Assembly (NCBI RefSeq): GCF_029892605.1
Contig: NZ_JARXWF010000007.1
Span: forward strand, 124,001 to 188,000
Length of the DNA stretch: 64,000 nucleotides
Direction: 5' to 3'
From: Parabacteroides sp. PM6-13
GTDB lineage: Bacteria; Bacteroidota; Bacteroidia; Bacteroidales; Tannerellaceae
The notes beneath the pieces were generated by a model. The model was not told the origin of the DNA, searched no databases, and saw only the letters and a list, made by a program, of their open reading frames with translations. Of the stretch, positions 26,569 to 35,130 are shown piece after piece (within the stretch, counting starts at the first letter, position 1; every line of letters starts with the position of its first letter). The translations under genes were made by a program, and so were the position numbers.

Positions 26569-27501
26569 ATGCCATTAAACGTACAAGAGAATCTACCGGC
26601 GATCGAACTGCTCAAGAAAGAACATATTTTTGTGATTGATTCGCTACGGGCGGCTACACAGGATATTCGCCCTTTGAAGGTGGTGGTGTTAAATCTTATG
26701 CCGCTGAAAATCACAACGGAAACCGACCTGGTGCGTTTGTTGAGTAATACCCCTTTGCAGGTGGAGATGGAGTTTATGAAGATCGAAGGGCATACGCCTA
26801 AGAATACACCCATCGAACATATGCAGGCCTTTTATAAGACGTTTGAAGAGATGGCCGATCAGTATTACGACGGTATGATTATCACGGGCGCTCCGGTGGA
26901 GTTGATGTCTTTCGAGGAGGTGAACTACTGGGATGAATTGGTACGTATCTTTGATTGGGCACGGACGCATGTGACCTCCACCCTGTATATCTGTTGGGCG
27001 GCTCAGGCGGGACTGTACCATTTTTACGATGTGCCTAAATATGAGCTTCCGGCCAAGATGTTTGGTGTGTTTCGACATACGCTTCGGGAACCTTATATTC
27101 CTATTTTCAGAGGCTTCGACGAAGAGTTTTTTGTGCCTCATAGCCGCCATACCGAGATACGCCGGGAGGATATTGTGAAAAACAAGGAGTTGACGCTTTT
27201 GTCCGAAAGCGAAGACGCGGGTGTCTATATGGTGATGTCGCGGGGAGGAAGAGAGTTCTACGTGACCGGTCATTCGGAGTATTCGCCTTATACGTTGAAT
27301 GACGAATATATACGTGATAAACAGAAGGGGCTTCCGATCAATATTCCACAGAACTATTACCGTAACGATAACCCGGCACAGGGGCCTGTGGTGCGTTGGC
27401 GGGGACATGCCAATCTATTGTTCAACAACTGGTTGAATTACTATGTCTATCAGGAAACGCCCTATAATATTGAAGATATAAAATACTTGGGGGATTTGTG
27501 A
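26569..27501 (+). CDS. metA: Homoserine O-acyltransferase, predicted acetyl-CoA-specific
   Basis: 310 residues, the usual MetA length (E. coli 309). Catalytic residues fall at the standard numbers: Cys142 in YICWAAQ, and His235 and Glu237 in TGHSEYS. Residue 111 decides acyl-CoA use in this family: Gly in the E. coli succinyltransferase, Glu in acetyltransferases. Here GAPVE puts Glu at 111, so O-acetylhomoserine is the predicted product, feeding methionine synthesis by direct sulfhydrylation. The common annotation as homoserine O-succinyltransferase would be misleading. The U32 gene starts 24 bp after the stop and may be co-transcribed. Confidence 0.95.
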   Translation: MPLNVQENLPAIELLKKEHIFVIDSLRAATQDIRPLKVVVLNLMPLKITTETDLVRLLSNTPLQVEMEFMKIEGHTPKNTPIEHMQAFYKTFEEMADQYYDGMIITGAPVELMSFEEVNYWDELVRIFDWARTHVTSTLYICWAAQAGLYHFYDVPKYELPAKMFGVFRHTLREPYIPIFRGFDEEFFVPHSRHTEIRREDIVKNKELTLLSESEDAGVYMVMSRGGREFYVTGHSEYSPYTLNDEYIRDKQKGLPINIPQNYYRNDNPAQGPVVRWRGHANLLFNNWLNYYVYQETPYNIEDIKYLGDL

Positions 27502-27525
27502 TTGCCTTCGTTTTATCTTCATAAT

Positions 27526-29364
27526 ATGAAACATCAAAAACAAATAGAATTATTAGCCCCTGCTAAAGATTTGGTTAGTGGAAAAGAGGCTATTCTGCAT
27601 GGGGCGGATGCGGTTTATATCGGTGCGCCTAAGTTTAGTGCCCGGGCGGCGGCAGGCAATTCGGTCGAGGATATCCGCCAACTTTGTGAATTTGCGCATA
27701 TCTATGACGCCCGTATTTACATTGCCTTGAACACGATCCTGAAGGATGAAGAGTTGAAGGAGACGGAGAAGCTGATTGGGGAATTGTACAGGGCGGGAGC
27801 CGATGCCCTTATTGTGCAGGATATGGGCATTGCCATGCTGGATATACCGCCTATTCCGTTGCATGCGAGTACGCAGATGGATAACCGGACGGTGGAAAAG
27901 GTACGGTTTCTGGAAGACAGCGGATTTGATCAGGTAGTCTTGGCGCGCGAGCTTGCCTTGCCTCAGATACGGGAGATCGCGGAAAATACATCGGTCAACC
28001 TGGAGGTGTTTGTTCATGGCGCCTTGTGCGTGAGCTACAGTGGGTTATGTTATCTGAGCGCTGCCCTGAGCGGGCGGAGTGCTAACCGGGGAGAGTGTGC
28101 GCAGTATTGCCGTCTTCCCTACGATCTGGTTGATCGTGATGATACCCCGATTCTGTCCCAAAAGCATTTGTTATCGTTGAAAGATATGAACCGTTCGGCG
28201 GACCTGGAAGCCTTATTGGATGCCGGTGTTTCCTCGTTCAAGATCGAAGGGCGGTTGAAAGATGTCTCGTATGTAAAAAATATAACGGCCTATTACCGGA
28301 AGAGGCTGGATGCGATACTGGCGCGCCGACCGGAATACCGGCGTTCGTCGGCAGGAGAGAGCCGGTATACGTTTGAACCTGTTCCGGAAAAGAGCTTTAA
28401 CCGTGGCTTTACCTCCTATTGGCTGGATAGGCGAAGTCAAGATATCACCTCGTTTGATACACCGAAGTCGATAGGCGAAGCGGTTGGAACGGTGAAAGAG
28501 ATCAAAGGCAACTCCTTTACGGTGGCTGGCGTGAAATCATTACATAATGGCGACGGATTGGTTTTCTTTAATCCCCAAGGCGAACTGGACGGATTTCGGG
28601 TAAATCGGGTAGAGGATAATCGTGTTTTCCCGGCCGAGATGCCCACCATTCAACCTAAGACGCCGCTTTACCGGAATATGGATCAGGAGTTTGAGAAGCT
28701 GTTGGACAAGCCTTCGGCCACACGGAAGATAGCGGTGGATATCACCTTCGCGGATTATGCCCGGGGCTTCACCCTGGCGATGACCGATGAAACAGGCGCT
28801 CGGGTGGAGATGCCGTTTCCTTGCGAAAAGGAGGAGGCACGCTCTGATCAGCGGAAGAATATAGAGACGCAATTGACTAAGTTGGGCAATACGCCCTTTG
28901 AGGCGCGCGATGTGAGGGTTTCGCTGACCAAGAACTGGTTTATACCCTCTTCGGTATTGAATGAGATGCGTCGTCAGCTGGTCGATCGATTATTGATGGC
29001 TCGTCGGATGCGTTATCCTGCTCTGTCTGCGCGTCCTATCATGCGAAGAAATTCGGCTGTGGCCTATCCACAGACAACGCTTTCCTATCAGGGGAATGTG
29101 TATAATGAAAAGGCGGCTTCGTTTTATGCGCTCCATGGCGTAGAAGCGATTGAACCGGCCTTTGAAAAAGAGAATAAAAAAGAGGTACCGCTTATGTTTA
29201 CGAAGCATTGCCTTCGCTATTCGTTGGGGTGGTGTCCGGTGTGGCAGAAAAAGGCTTCTCCCTATCAGGAACCCTATTTCCTGGTTTATAAGGGAAATCG
29301 CCTGCGGTTGGCCTTTGATTGCAAGGCGTGTGAAATGAAGGTGTTTTTGGATGAAAGCCGATGA
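27526..29364 (+). CDS. U32 family peptidase-like protein (RNA hydroxylation type, RlhA/TrhP-like)
   Basis: 612 residues from ATG 27526; an in-frame TTG directly after the metA stop is less likely. IELLAPAKDLVSGKEAILHGADAVYIG is the U32 start (shown here only as family recognition), and the U32 signature is read as LEVFVHGALCVSYSGLCYLS with RGECAQYC behind it, giving the conserved cysteines. KIEGRLKDVSYV follows. E. coli relatives are not proteases but hydroxylate tRNA (TrhP) or 23S rRNA (RlhA). The long C-terminal extension (about 380-612) fits the RlhA-sized branch better. Cytoplasmic. Confidence 0.85.
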   Translation: MKHQKQIELLAPAKDLVSGKEAILHGADAVYIGAPKFSARAAAGNSVEDIRQLCEFAHIYDARIYIALNTILKDEELKETEKLIGELYRAGADALIVQDMGIAMLDIPPIPLHASTQMDNRTVEKVRFLEDSGFDQVVLARELALPQIREIAENTSVNLEVFVHGALCVSYSGLCYLSAALSGRSANRGECAQYCRLPYDLVDRDDTPILSQKHLLSLKDMNRSADLEALLDAGVSSFKIEGRLKDVSYVKNITAYYRKRLDAILARRPEYRRSSAGESRYTFEPVPEKSFNRGFTSYWLDRRSQDITSFDTPKSIGEAVGTVKEIKGNSFTVAGVKSLHNGDGLVFFNPQGELDGFRVNRVEDNRVFPAEMPTIQPKTPLYRNMDQEFEKLLDKPSATRKIAVDITFADYARGFTLAMTDETGARVEMPFPCEKEEARSDQRKNIETQLTKLGNTPFEARDVRVSLTKNWFIPSSVLNEMRRQLVDRLLMARRMRYPALSARPIMRRNSAVAYPQTTLSYQGNVYNEKAASFYALHGVEAIEPAFEKENKKEVPLMFTKHCLRYSLGWCPVWQKKASPYQEPYFLVYKGNRLRLAFDCKACEMKVFLDESR

Positions 29365-29393
29365 TATATGTTAATTTCTAAATCTATAATCAA

Positions 29394-30224
29394 ATGAAGA
29401 ATCTACTTTTTACTCTTGTTTTTTTAGCAGGCATGCTATGTGTCGGTTGCTCCGGCGAGCAAAAGCCATTAGATCCGGAGAAGCCGGTCTATGTAACGGT
29501 TAATACCTCTATGGGCAAAGTGACGGTATTGCTTTACGACGACACTCCTTTGCATAAAGAGAACTTTATTCGTTTGTGCCAGGAGGGCGCTTATGATGGT
29601 GTTTTGTTTCACCGTATAATCAAAGACTTTGTAGTGCAGGGAGGCGATCCGACCAGCAAAGAGCGCGAGCCGGGTGCCCGTTATGGGGGTAACAGTGGCG
29701 GATATACGGTTCCGGCAGAGATCCTACCTCACTACTTCAATAAACGAGGCGCCCTGATCGATGCCAAGCAGGGGGATGATGTGAATCCGGAGCGTGCCTC
29801 GGCCGGGACACAATTCTGCTTCCTGCAAGGAAAGATACAAACCGATGAAGAGCTGGATAAAATAGAGGTGCGTATCAATGATATACGTCGCAACTGGTTG
29901 TATTATAAGTTTAAGAAAGAGCTATTGGAGAAGGATGCTTCTTGGGGTGAGGTAGAGAAAGCCGATGAGCTGGAGGCAGAGTTGTCGCTTATGATCATGG
30001 ATGAGATAGAACGGCTGGGTGGCCCGTATGTGATACCGGCAGATCAGCGGGAGGTCTATAAAACCCTTGGTGGATCACCTCATCTGGATGGTTCGGTGAC
30101 TATCTTCGGAGAAGTGGTGAAGGGACTCGATGTGGTAGAGAAGATGTCTTTGGTGGAACGCGATGAGTTCGATCGTCCTTTGAAAGATGTGTATGTGAAG
30201 TCGACCAAGGTGTTTCAGAAATAA
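29394..30224 (+). CDS. Cyclophilin-type peptidyl-prolyl isomerase lipoprotein with internal insertion
   Basis: 276 residues with lipoprotein signal LCVGC. The cyclophilin core is VTVNTSMGKVTVLLYDDTP, GVLFHRIIKDFVVQGGDP (active-site Arg and Phe region) and, at the end, FGEVVKGLDVVEKM. Between GTQFCFLQG (about 138-146) and TLGGSPHLDGSVTIFG (about 224) there is a highly charged insert of some 75 residues that is predicted helical (EELDKIEVRINDIRRNW, EVEKADELEAELSLM). Simple cyclophilins lack it, and it may act as a chaperone arm or partner-binding hairpin in the periplasm. Confidence 0.9.
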   Translation: MKNLLFTLVFLAGMLCVGCSGEQKPLDPEKPVYVTVNTSMGKVTVLLYDDTPLHKENFIRLCQEGAYDGVLFHRIIKDFVVQGGDPTSKEREPGARYGGNSGGYTVPAEILPHYFNKRGALIDAKQGDDVNPERASAGTQFCFLQGKIQTDEELDKIEVRINDIRRNWLYYKFKKELLEKDASWGEVEKADELEAELSLMIMDEIERLGGPYVIPADQREVYKTLGGSPHLDGSVTIFGEVVKGLDVVEKMSLVERDEFDRPLKDVYVKSTKVFQK

Positions 30225-30259
30225 GCGGCTCTATTCCTAAACAAAACCGGCCGAAATAG

Positions 30260-30301
30260 CGTTCTATAAGTAAGAAGTATGTATGTATAATTTATAGAAC
30301 G
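30260..30301 (+). promoter_or_regulatory. Inverted repeat (candidate operator) before the flavin reductase gene
   Basis: CGTTCTATAA (30260-30269) is exactly complementary to TTATAGAACG (30292-30301), 22 bp apart and ending 7 bp before the start codon at 30309. An A-run follows instead of a T-run, so it is not a + strand terminator. It may be an operator or a leader hairpin overlapping the translation start. Confidence 0.45.
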
Positions 30302-30308
30302 AAAAAAA

Positions 30309-30863
30309 ATGAAACAGATTGCAATTATATCCGCCAGTATCCGGGATGGGAGACTTAGCCATCGGGTGGCTCTTTTTATGAAGAAATATATGGAGGAAAA
30401 CCAGTTGGCTAAGGTGGATATCCTGGACTTGAAAGCGTATGATTTTCCGTTGTTTACGGAACGGTTGATGTATCAGAAGAACCCTACCCCGCAGGTGTTG
30501 GATTATGTGGAACGTTTTAACCGGGCGGATGCTATCATCATCGTCTCTCCGGTGTATAATACCAGTTTCCCGGCTGCCCTAAAGAATGTGATCGACCTCT
30601 TAGTGAAAGAGTGGCGTGACAAGGTGGTGGCTGTCTCCTCGGTGACCTATGGCACGAATGCCGGTATCGCGACTGTGAAAGAGATTCAAGCGCTTATGCT
30701 TTATATGGGAGCCTTGGTGGTGCCCGCCTCTTTTACCGCAATCAATGCCGGGACGGAATACGATGAAACGGGGACTCCGGCGGATCCCGATATGGCATAC
30801 AAGCGGGTCGGAGGTTTTATCCGCAAGCTTTTGTTGTTGACAGAGCAAACAAAAAAAGAATAA
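30309..30863 (+). CDS. NADPH-dependent FMN reductase family protein
   Basis: 184 residues with the flavodoxin-like fold of the FMN_red family: IAIISASIRDGRLSHRVA (phosphate loop for FMN) and SPVYNTSFPAALKNVIDLL. Members reduce FMN, quinones or azo compounds with NAD(P)H in the cytoplasm. The gene is alone: a palindrome precedes it and a convergent SDR gene ends 14 bp after it. A specific substrate cannot be read from the sequence. Confidence 0.88.
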   Translation: MKQIAIISASIRDGRLSHRVALFMKKYMEENQLAKVDILDLKAYDFPLFTERLMYQKNPTPQVLDYVERFNRADAIIIVSPVYNTSFPAALKNVIDLLVKEWRDKVVAVSSVTYGTNAGIATVKEIQALMLYMGALVVPASFTAINAGTEYDETGTPADPDMAYKRVGGFIRKLLLLTEQTKKE

Positions 30864-30877
30864 TTTGTTTAGATTGA

Positions 30878-31603
30878 TTAGGTGTGAATAGGCAGCCTTT
30901 CCCAGATCCATAAGGGGATGAGCCGCCAGAAGAAAACCAATAGACGGTATTTCCAGTCGATTGTTATACGGCGCTTCTTTTTAAGGAGCGCCTTTTCTAT
31001 TTGACGGGCTACCTTCTCCGGTTTTAATTGTAACGGGAAGGCTTGGTTTTTTAATAGGTCGGTGCGGACAAATCCCGGACGGATGTCGGTGAAACGGATG
31101 GGGATTTTACGCATGCGGGCTAACTGGGCAAGCGCGTCTATATAGGTGTTCTGATAGCGTTTGCTGGCTGAATAGGCAGGGGCGGCGCCTAATCCCTTCG
31201 TGCCGGCAATGGAGCTGATCACGGCTATATGCCCTTTGCCCTGTTGCAGGAAATAGTGAAAGGCTGAATCGACCATTTGTGTGAAGCCTTTTCCATTGGT
31301 TTCGACGGTTTTCATTTCCAGTTCCGGATCCAAGGATGGGTTATACCACCCGACCCCGGAGCTTAAAAAGAAGATATCCATGCCGCCCAGTTTGTCGATC
31401 AAGGCATATAGTCGTTCGGGCGCATCCGCGGCTGTGACGTCGATGGGGGCTGTCTCAACCTGCTGGGGCGCTTCGCTACGGATAGATTCCAATAACTCTG
31501 TCCGACGTCCGGCGATGCCTACCCGCCAGCCTTGTTGAATAAAAAGGCGGGCTACCTCCCGACCAATGCCGGAGGTTGCTCCTACAATAACGATTCGTTT
31601 CAT
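30878..31603 (-). CDS. Short-chain dehydrogenase/reductase
   Basis: 241 residues. The Rossmann motif is IVGATSGIGREVA, with NAD(P)-binding glycines, and the catalytic Ser (AVISSIAG) and YSASK (Tyr-x-x-x-Lys) are present, so the enzyme looks active. The C-terminus (IDWKYRLLVFFWRLIPLWIWERL) is hydrophobic and basic and could attach the protein to the membrane. It is 2 bp downstream of an ABC ATPase and probably the last gene of that operon. Substrate unknown. Confidence 0.88.
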   Translation of the reverse strand: MKRIVIVGATSGIGREVARLFIQQGWRVGIAGRRTELLESIRSEAPQQVETAPIDVTAADAPERLYALIDKLGGMDIFFLSSGVGWYNPSLDPELEMKTVETNGKGFTQMVDSAFHYFLQQGKGHIAVISSIAGTKGLGAAPAYSASKRYQNTYIDALAQLARMRKIPIRFTDIRPGFVRTDLLKNQAFPLQLKPEKVARQIEKALLKKKRRITIDWKYRLLVFFWRLIPLWIWERLPIHT

Positions 31604-31605
31604 GT

Positions 31606-32316
31606 CTATTCGATGCTTTTTTCCAGAAAATAGGCATTGAGTTCGGCAATGGCTGCCGGCGAATTGTCCATGTCTTTCACGATCTTTCCGCTTTCAAGCA
31701 ATACCACCCGATTGGATATATCAGTGGTGTAGTTTAGGTTATGGCTTGAAATAAGGATCGTCGTCTTCTCCGTTTCGTTCATCTGCCGGATCATATCGCG
31801 TATCTCCATCTGGGAAGAGGGGTCGAGGAAGTTGAATGGCTCGTCGAGTATCAACAGTTGCGGACGGATCATCATAGCAGCCATGATGCCGATCTTTTGT
31901 TTATTACCTGCTGAGAAATTGCGGATATACTTCTTTTGTCCCAGTATTTCACTGTTCATAAAGCGGCCGAATGGGGCTAATCGCTCGTTTACCTCCTCTT
32001 TGTTCAACTGATAGGCCTGTCCCACGAAGTAGAAATACTCTTCGGGTGTGAGGAAATCGATCAGGAAACGGTTGTCCAGGAAAGAACCGGTATAGCCTTT
32101 CCAGTCTTCGCTTTTGGTGACATCAACACCTTTACTCAATACATACCCGCTATCGGCCTTCAACAGATCCAGGATAAGACGGAATAGGGTTGTTTTTCCG
32201 GCTCCGTTATTGCCTACCAGTCCCAATAAGGTACCTTCCGCGATGGTTAACTCAGGAATATCGATGGCTACTTTGTCGCCGAATCGTTTGCTCAGATCTT
32301 TTATTGTAATGTCCAT
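31606..32316 (-). CDS. ABC transporter ATP-binding protein
   Basis: 236 residues. Walker A GNNGAGKTTLFRL, signature FSAGNKQKIGIMA and Walker B LLILDEPFNFLDP. The sequence fits the exporter ATPases that pair with DUF5687-type membrane proteins in Bacteroidetes; that partner lies just upstream on the same strand. The 2-bp gap to the SDR gene indicates co-translation. Confidence 0.92.
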   Translation of the reverse strand: MDITIKDLSKRFGDKVAIDIPELTIAEGTLLGLVGNNGAGKTTLFRLILDLLKADSGYVLSKGVDVTKSEDWKGYTGSFLDNRFLIDFLTPEEYFYFVGQAYQLNKEEVNERLAPFGRFMNSEILGQKKYIRNFSAGNKQKIGIMAAMMIRPQLLILDEPFNFLDPSSQMEIRDMIRQMNETEKTTILISSHNLNYTTDISNRVVLLESGKIVKDMDNSPAAIAELNAYFLEKSIE

Positions 32317-32318
32317 TT

Positions 32319-32408
32319 TTTTAATTGATAATTGATAGTTGATAATTGATAATTAATTGCTTCTTGCTTCTTAACTTCTTGCTTCTTGACTTCTTAACTT
32401 CTTACTCC
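32319..32408. repeat. Simple-sequence tracts between exporter genes
   Basis: Two low-complexity tracts: TTGATAATTGATAGTTGATAA-type 8-10-mers at about 32330-32357 and (AC)TTCTTGCTTCTT repeats at about 32359-32407. They separate the DUF5687 gene from its ATPase and could fold or slip; no coding function is seen. Confidence 0.7.
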
Positions 32409-33899
32409 TTAAGCGTTGCTCCGAAACCCTTCCATATTAATGTGTTTCCGTTTCAGAAAGCGGTTGTATGTCCAGCGAAGCCAGGATTTTGCCGTGATGG
32501 TGAAAAGCAATCCCATGCCCAGCATATAATAGTTGGCAATTGCTTCATTGAAGATCCCGGCAATGATCATCGCGATGATTACCGGGAGGAACATACCCAG
32601 CATGGTTACAACCAGCATATTGCCCGAGGTGCCTTTCCAGTTCATGGCCCCTCCGTCGAAAAGGTCGAAGTAACTTTTGTTATATACCGCATTCTGAAAC
32701 ATCAGGAAATAGAGGAAGCCGACGGAATAGAAAAACACCGAGATAAGAAAAAAGAAATCGAGCTTGCCCATAAATACGGGAACCATAAGAATCAACAAGG
32801 TTAATACAGAGCTGGCGCTGTAGAATATGTATTTTCCTTTCAATAGGTTGAGGATTGAGTGCTTGCGCACCATTAATCCGTCGAAGAAAGAGGATTCGGA
32901 GGTGAACATGTATTGCGACATAATCAATCCCAGGAATCCAACTAAGAAAAGGGTGAAGAAGAGCTTAGAGAAGTAGATCCGGTTAATCTGTGAATCCGCG
33001 CTAAAGAGCATAATAAAGTAGAAGACAAAGAAGAAGCCCATCATATACATCTGCTGTTTCAAGCGCTTGGAACGAAAGATCATCTTGATCTCTGTCTGAA
33101 TAAACTCACCCTTTTCGCCCAGTTTATCGAGGAATGAGAATCCGCTAAAGGTGGTGGCATCCTTCACCTTCTTGCCTTGTAATTCACGGTATACCTCCTG
33201 GCGCATAAAGCGTTGGTTCATTTTCCACAGCACAAACAGAATGGCTATCTCGGCCAGCCAGACGAACGGATTCTTTGCCAATACCCATTCGCCCATCTTT
33301 ACCGTAAACTCGCCAATGGGTGACCAGGCCGGAATGGTTAAGGCAAACAGACCGACCACTACCAGGAAAGGAAGGTAGTAGAGCCATCCGCTTATCTTCT
33401 GTAGCTGGTTTACCATATTGACCAGTAGGCTATTGCCTACACACAATAGATAGAAGAAAAGGATATACAATACGGCCGAAAGGAATCCGAAATAGGGCGT
33501 GATTGCTTTCAGTCCGAAAGGAATCACCAGGAAGAACCAATAGAGGTTCCAGACGTTGGAAAACTCTTTTATCAACAGGAAGTTGAATAGTTTGTTTCGC
33601 TTGATAGGCAGTGTGAGATAAGGAGCTATCTGCATGGAATTGCTCTGCTTCATAGTGTACTTCAATATGAAATCGAAGAGGAACAGCGGGAAAAGAATAT
33701 GATTGAAGGTGTCGATGGCATAGGTATATGCACCGACATCCAATAATATCTTTTCAAGCAGGAAGCCAACCGACATCAGTTGAAGCCCCAGAATTCCGAA
33801 GATAATGAACATAAATACTTTCACTCCCATGTTGCGCTCGAACATGGAGTGTCGTCTGAAAGCCTTCCACTGATGGCTTTGAAGTTCTTTTTCTAACAT
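32409..33899 (-). CDS. DUF5687-family membrane protein, ABC exporter permease
   Basis: 496 residues with about ten hydrophobic segments (for example VFMFIIFGILGLQLMSVGFLL, LYILFFYLLCVGNSLLVNMV and MLVVTMLGMFLPVIIAMIIAG) and a short cytoplasmic start (MLEKELQSHQWKAFRRH). The family is found in Bacteroidetes next to a single ABC ATPase, as here, and is taken to be the permease of an exporter of unknown cargo. The gap to the ATPase holds simple repeats, so the two may not be tightly co-translated. Confidence 0.85.
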   Translation of the reverse strand: MLEKELQSHQWKAFRRHSMFERNMGVKVFMFIIFGILGLQLMSVGFLLEKILLDVGAYTYAIDTFNHILFPLFLFDFILKYTMKQSNSMQIAPYLTLPIKRNKLFNFLLIKEFSNVWNLYWFFLVIPFGLKAITPYFGFLSAVLYILFFYLLCVGNSLLVNMVNQLQKISGWLYYLPFLVVVGLFALTIPAWSPIGEFTVKMGEWVLAKNPFVWLAEIAILFVLWKMNQRFMRQEVYRELQGKKVKDATTFSGFSFLDKLGEKGEFIQTEIKMIFRSKRLKQQMYMMGFFFVFYFIMLFSADSQINRIYFSKLFFTLFLVGFLGLIMSQYMFTSESSFFDGLMVRKHSILNLLKGKYIFYSASSVLTLLILMVPVFMGKLDFFFLISVFFYSVGFLYFLMFQNAVYNKSYFDLFDGGAMNWKGTSGNMLVVTMLGMFLPVIIAMIIAGIFNEAIANYYMLGMGLLFTITAKSWLRWTYNRFLKRKHINMEGFRSNA

Positions 33900-33970
33900 T
33901 GATTTGATTTGTTTGCTTTACTATTTCTTTAAATCAGTCGCAAACAAACACATTTTCTTACAAATTAGTA

Positions 33971-34006
33971 CAAAAAAAGAGAGGAAAAAGTCATTTTTTC
34001 CTCTCT
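33971..34006 (-). terminator. Terminator of the AraC-family gene
   Basis: A hairpin of AGAGAGGAAAAA (33978-33989) with TTTTTCCTCTCT (about 33995-34006). The A-run on the + strand to the left gives a T-run after the stem on the minus strand, 38 bp beyond the regulator's stop codon. Confidence 0.8.
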
Positions 34007-34044
34007 GTCAAATAAAAAAGTATAGATTGGCTTGTATGGTACGG

Positions 34045-34968
34045 TTAAATGGCTACGGCAGGTGCATGTTCCAACCGGCGGTATTCCAAGGGAGACATGC
34101 CCAAGTATTTCTTAAAAAACTTACCGAATGTGGACTGATCGGAGAAGTTAAGCCGATAAGCGATTTGCTGAACGGGCTCTTGTGTTGTCTTTAACAATTT
34201 GCGTGCCTCCATCAGCAAGGTATCGTCTATCCACTTATTGGTTGTTTTTCCGGTCAGTTTTTTGATAATCAACGTAAGGTATTGAGGGGAAACGAATAGT
34301 TTTTCGGCATAAAACCCTACTTCGTGTTCCTCTTTATAATGTTCCAATAACAGATCCATGAATTGAATAAACAGCTCTTCCTTGCGGCTGAATGTTAATG
34401 TGTTATTCTCTTCCCGGCTGTTGAGGATATGTGTCAGGTCGAACATGAATGATTTGAAACTGACATAAATGAATTCTTTGTAGAAAGAAGAATCCTTTTG
34501 TTCGTTTATTTTGTGTTTCAGTATATGGAAACTTTGGTTGATCAACTCGCTCTCTTCCTGGGTGAGGGTGATTTTGATCCATAGTTTGATGAACAAACGA
34601 TTATAGAAAGAACGTATGTTCTTGTTCGGTAAACATTCATCCATAAAGCTCTTTTTGACAATCAATACCCGGGCGTTGAAATCCGAAGTGTAGGTGTTGA
34701 TTTGCAAATCGCTTAAAGAAGAGACAAAACAACAGGTATGCGTTTCCATCGCTATGAGCTTGTTGTTTATGGATAAGGAACAACTGCCTTGTTCCAACCA
34801 AAACAGGGTGATCATATCTGTTTCTTTCCCCAGGTTTTCAACTTTTTTGATATTTTCGGGAGAGAAGTTTTTGTCTACTTCCAACATGCCTAATACGTTC
34901 TCATAAGAGGCAAATGAATTTCCCTGTTCTACGATATCTTTTTGACCTAAATACATCTCCTTTTCCAT
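34045..34968 (-). CDS. AraC-family transcriptional regulator
   Basis: 307 residues from ATG 34968. An in-frame start at 35067 is rejected because a well-formed promoter (-33 at 35055-35052, -7 at 35030-35023) lies downstream of it. An N-terminal cupin-like sensing domain (about 20-150) precedes the helix-turn-helix pair (about 205-300), which contains LFVSPQYLTLIIKKLTGKT and the AraC signature IAYRLNFSDQSTFGKFFKKYLG followed by SPLEYR. It is adjacent to a sensor kinase gene on the same strand. The -7 box is enclosed by CACATAG / CTATGTG, so the gene may be autoregulated. Confidence 0.9.
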   Translation of the reverse strand: MEKEMYLGQKDIVEQGNSFASYENVLGMLEVDKNFSPENIKKVENLGKETDMITLFWLEQGSCSLSINNKLIAMETHTCCFVSSLSDLQINTYTSDFNARVLIVKKSFMDECLPNKNIRSFYNRLFIKLWIKITLTQEESELINQSFHILKHKINEQKDSSFYKEFIYVSFKSFMFDLTHILNSREENNTLTFSRKEELFIQFMDLLLEHYKEEHEVGFYAEKLFVSPQYLTLIIKKLTGKTTNKWIDDTLLMEARKLLKTTQEPVQQIAYRLNFSDQSTFGKFFKKYLGMSPLEYRRLEHAPAVAI

Positions 34969-35015
34969 CTCTTTTACTTTATTAACCGTCTTCTTTATGC
35001 CTTGAAAATGATAAT

Positions 35016-35055
35016 CACATAGCAAATATACTATGTGCAAAACAGTCCGACCAAA
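35016..35055 (-). promoter_or_regulatory. Promoter of the AraC-family gene with a palindrome around the -7 box
   Basis: Minus strand: TTTG at 35055-35052, 21 bp spacer, TATATTTG at 35030-35023. The -7 box is exactly framed by the inverted repeat CACATAG (35016-35022) and CTATGTG (35031-35037), so a dimeric protein bound there would block the polymerase. Confidence 0.7.
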
Positions 35056-35130
35056 ATTGTTTGACAACTGGCCATTATCTTTTGATAAGAGGGGTGAATG
35101 TATTCAGCCCGAGTAGGAGGGAGAGGACTC

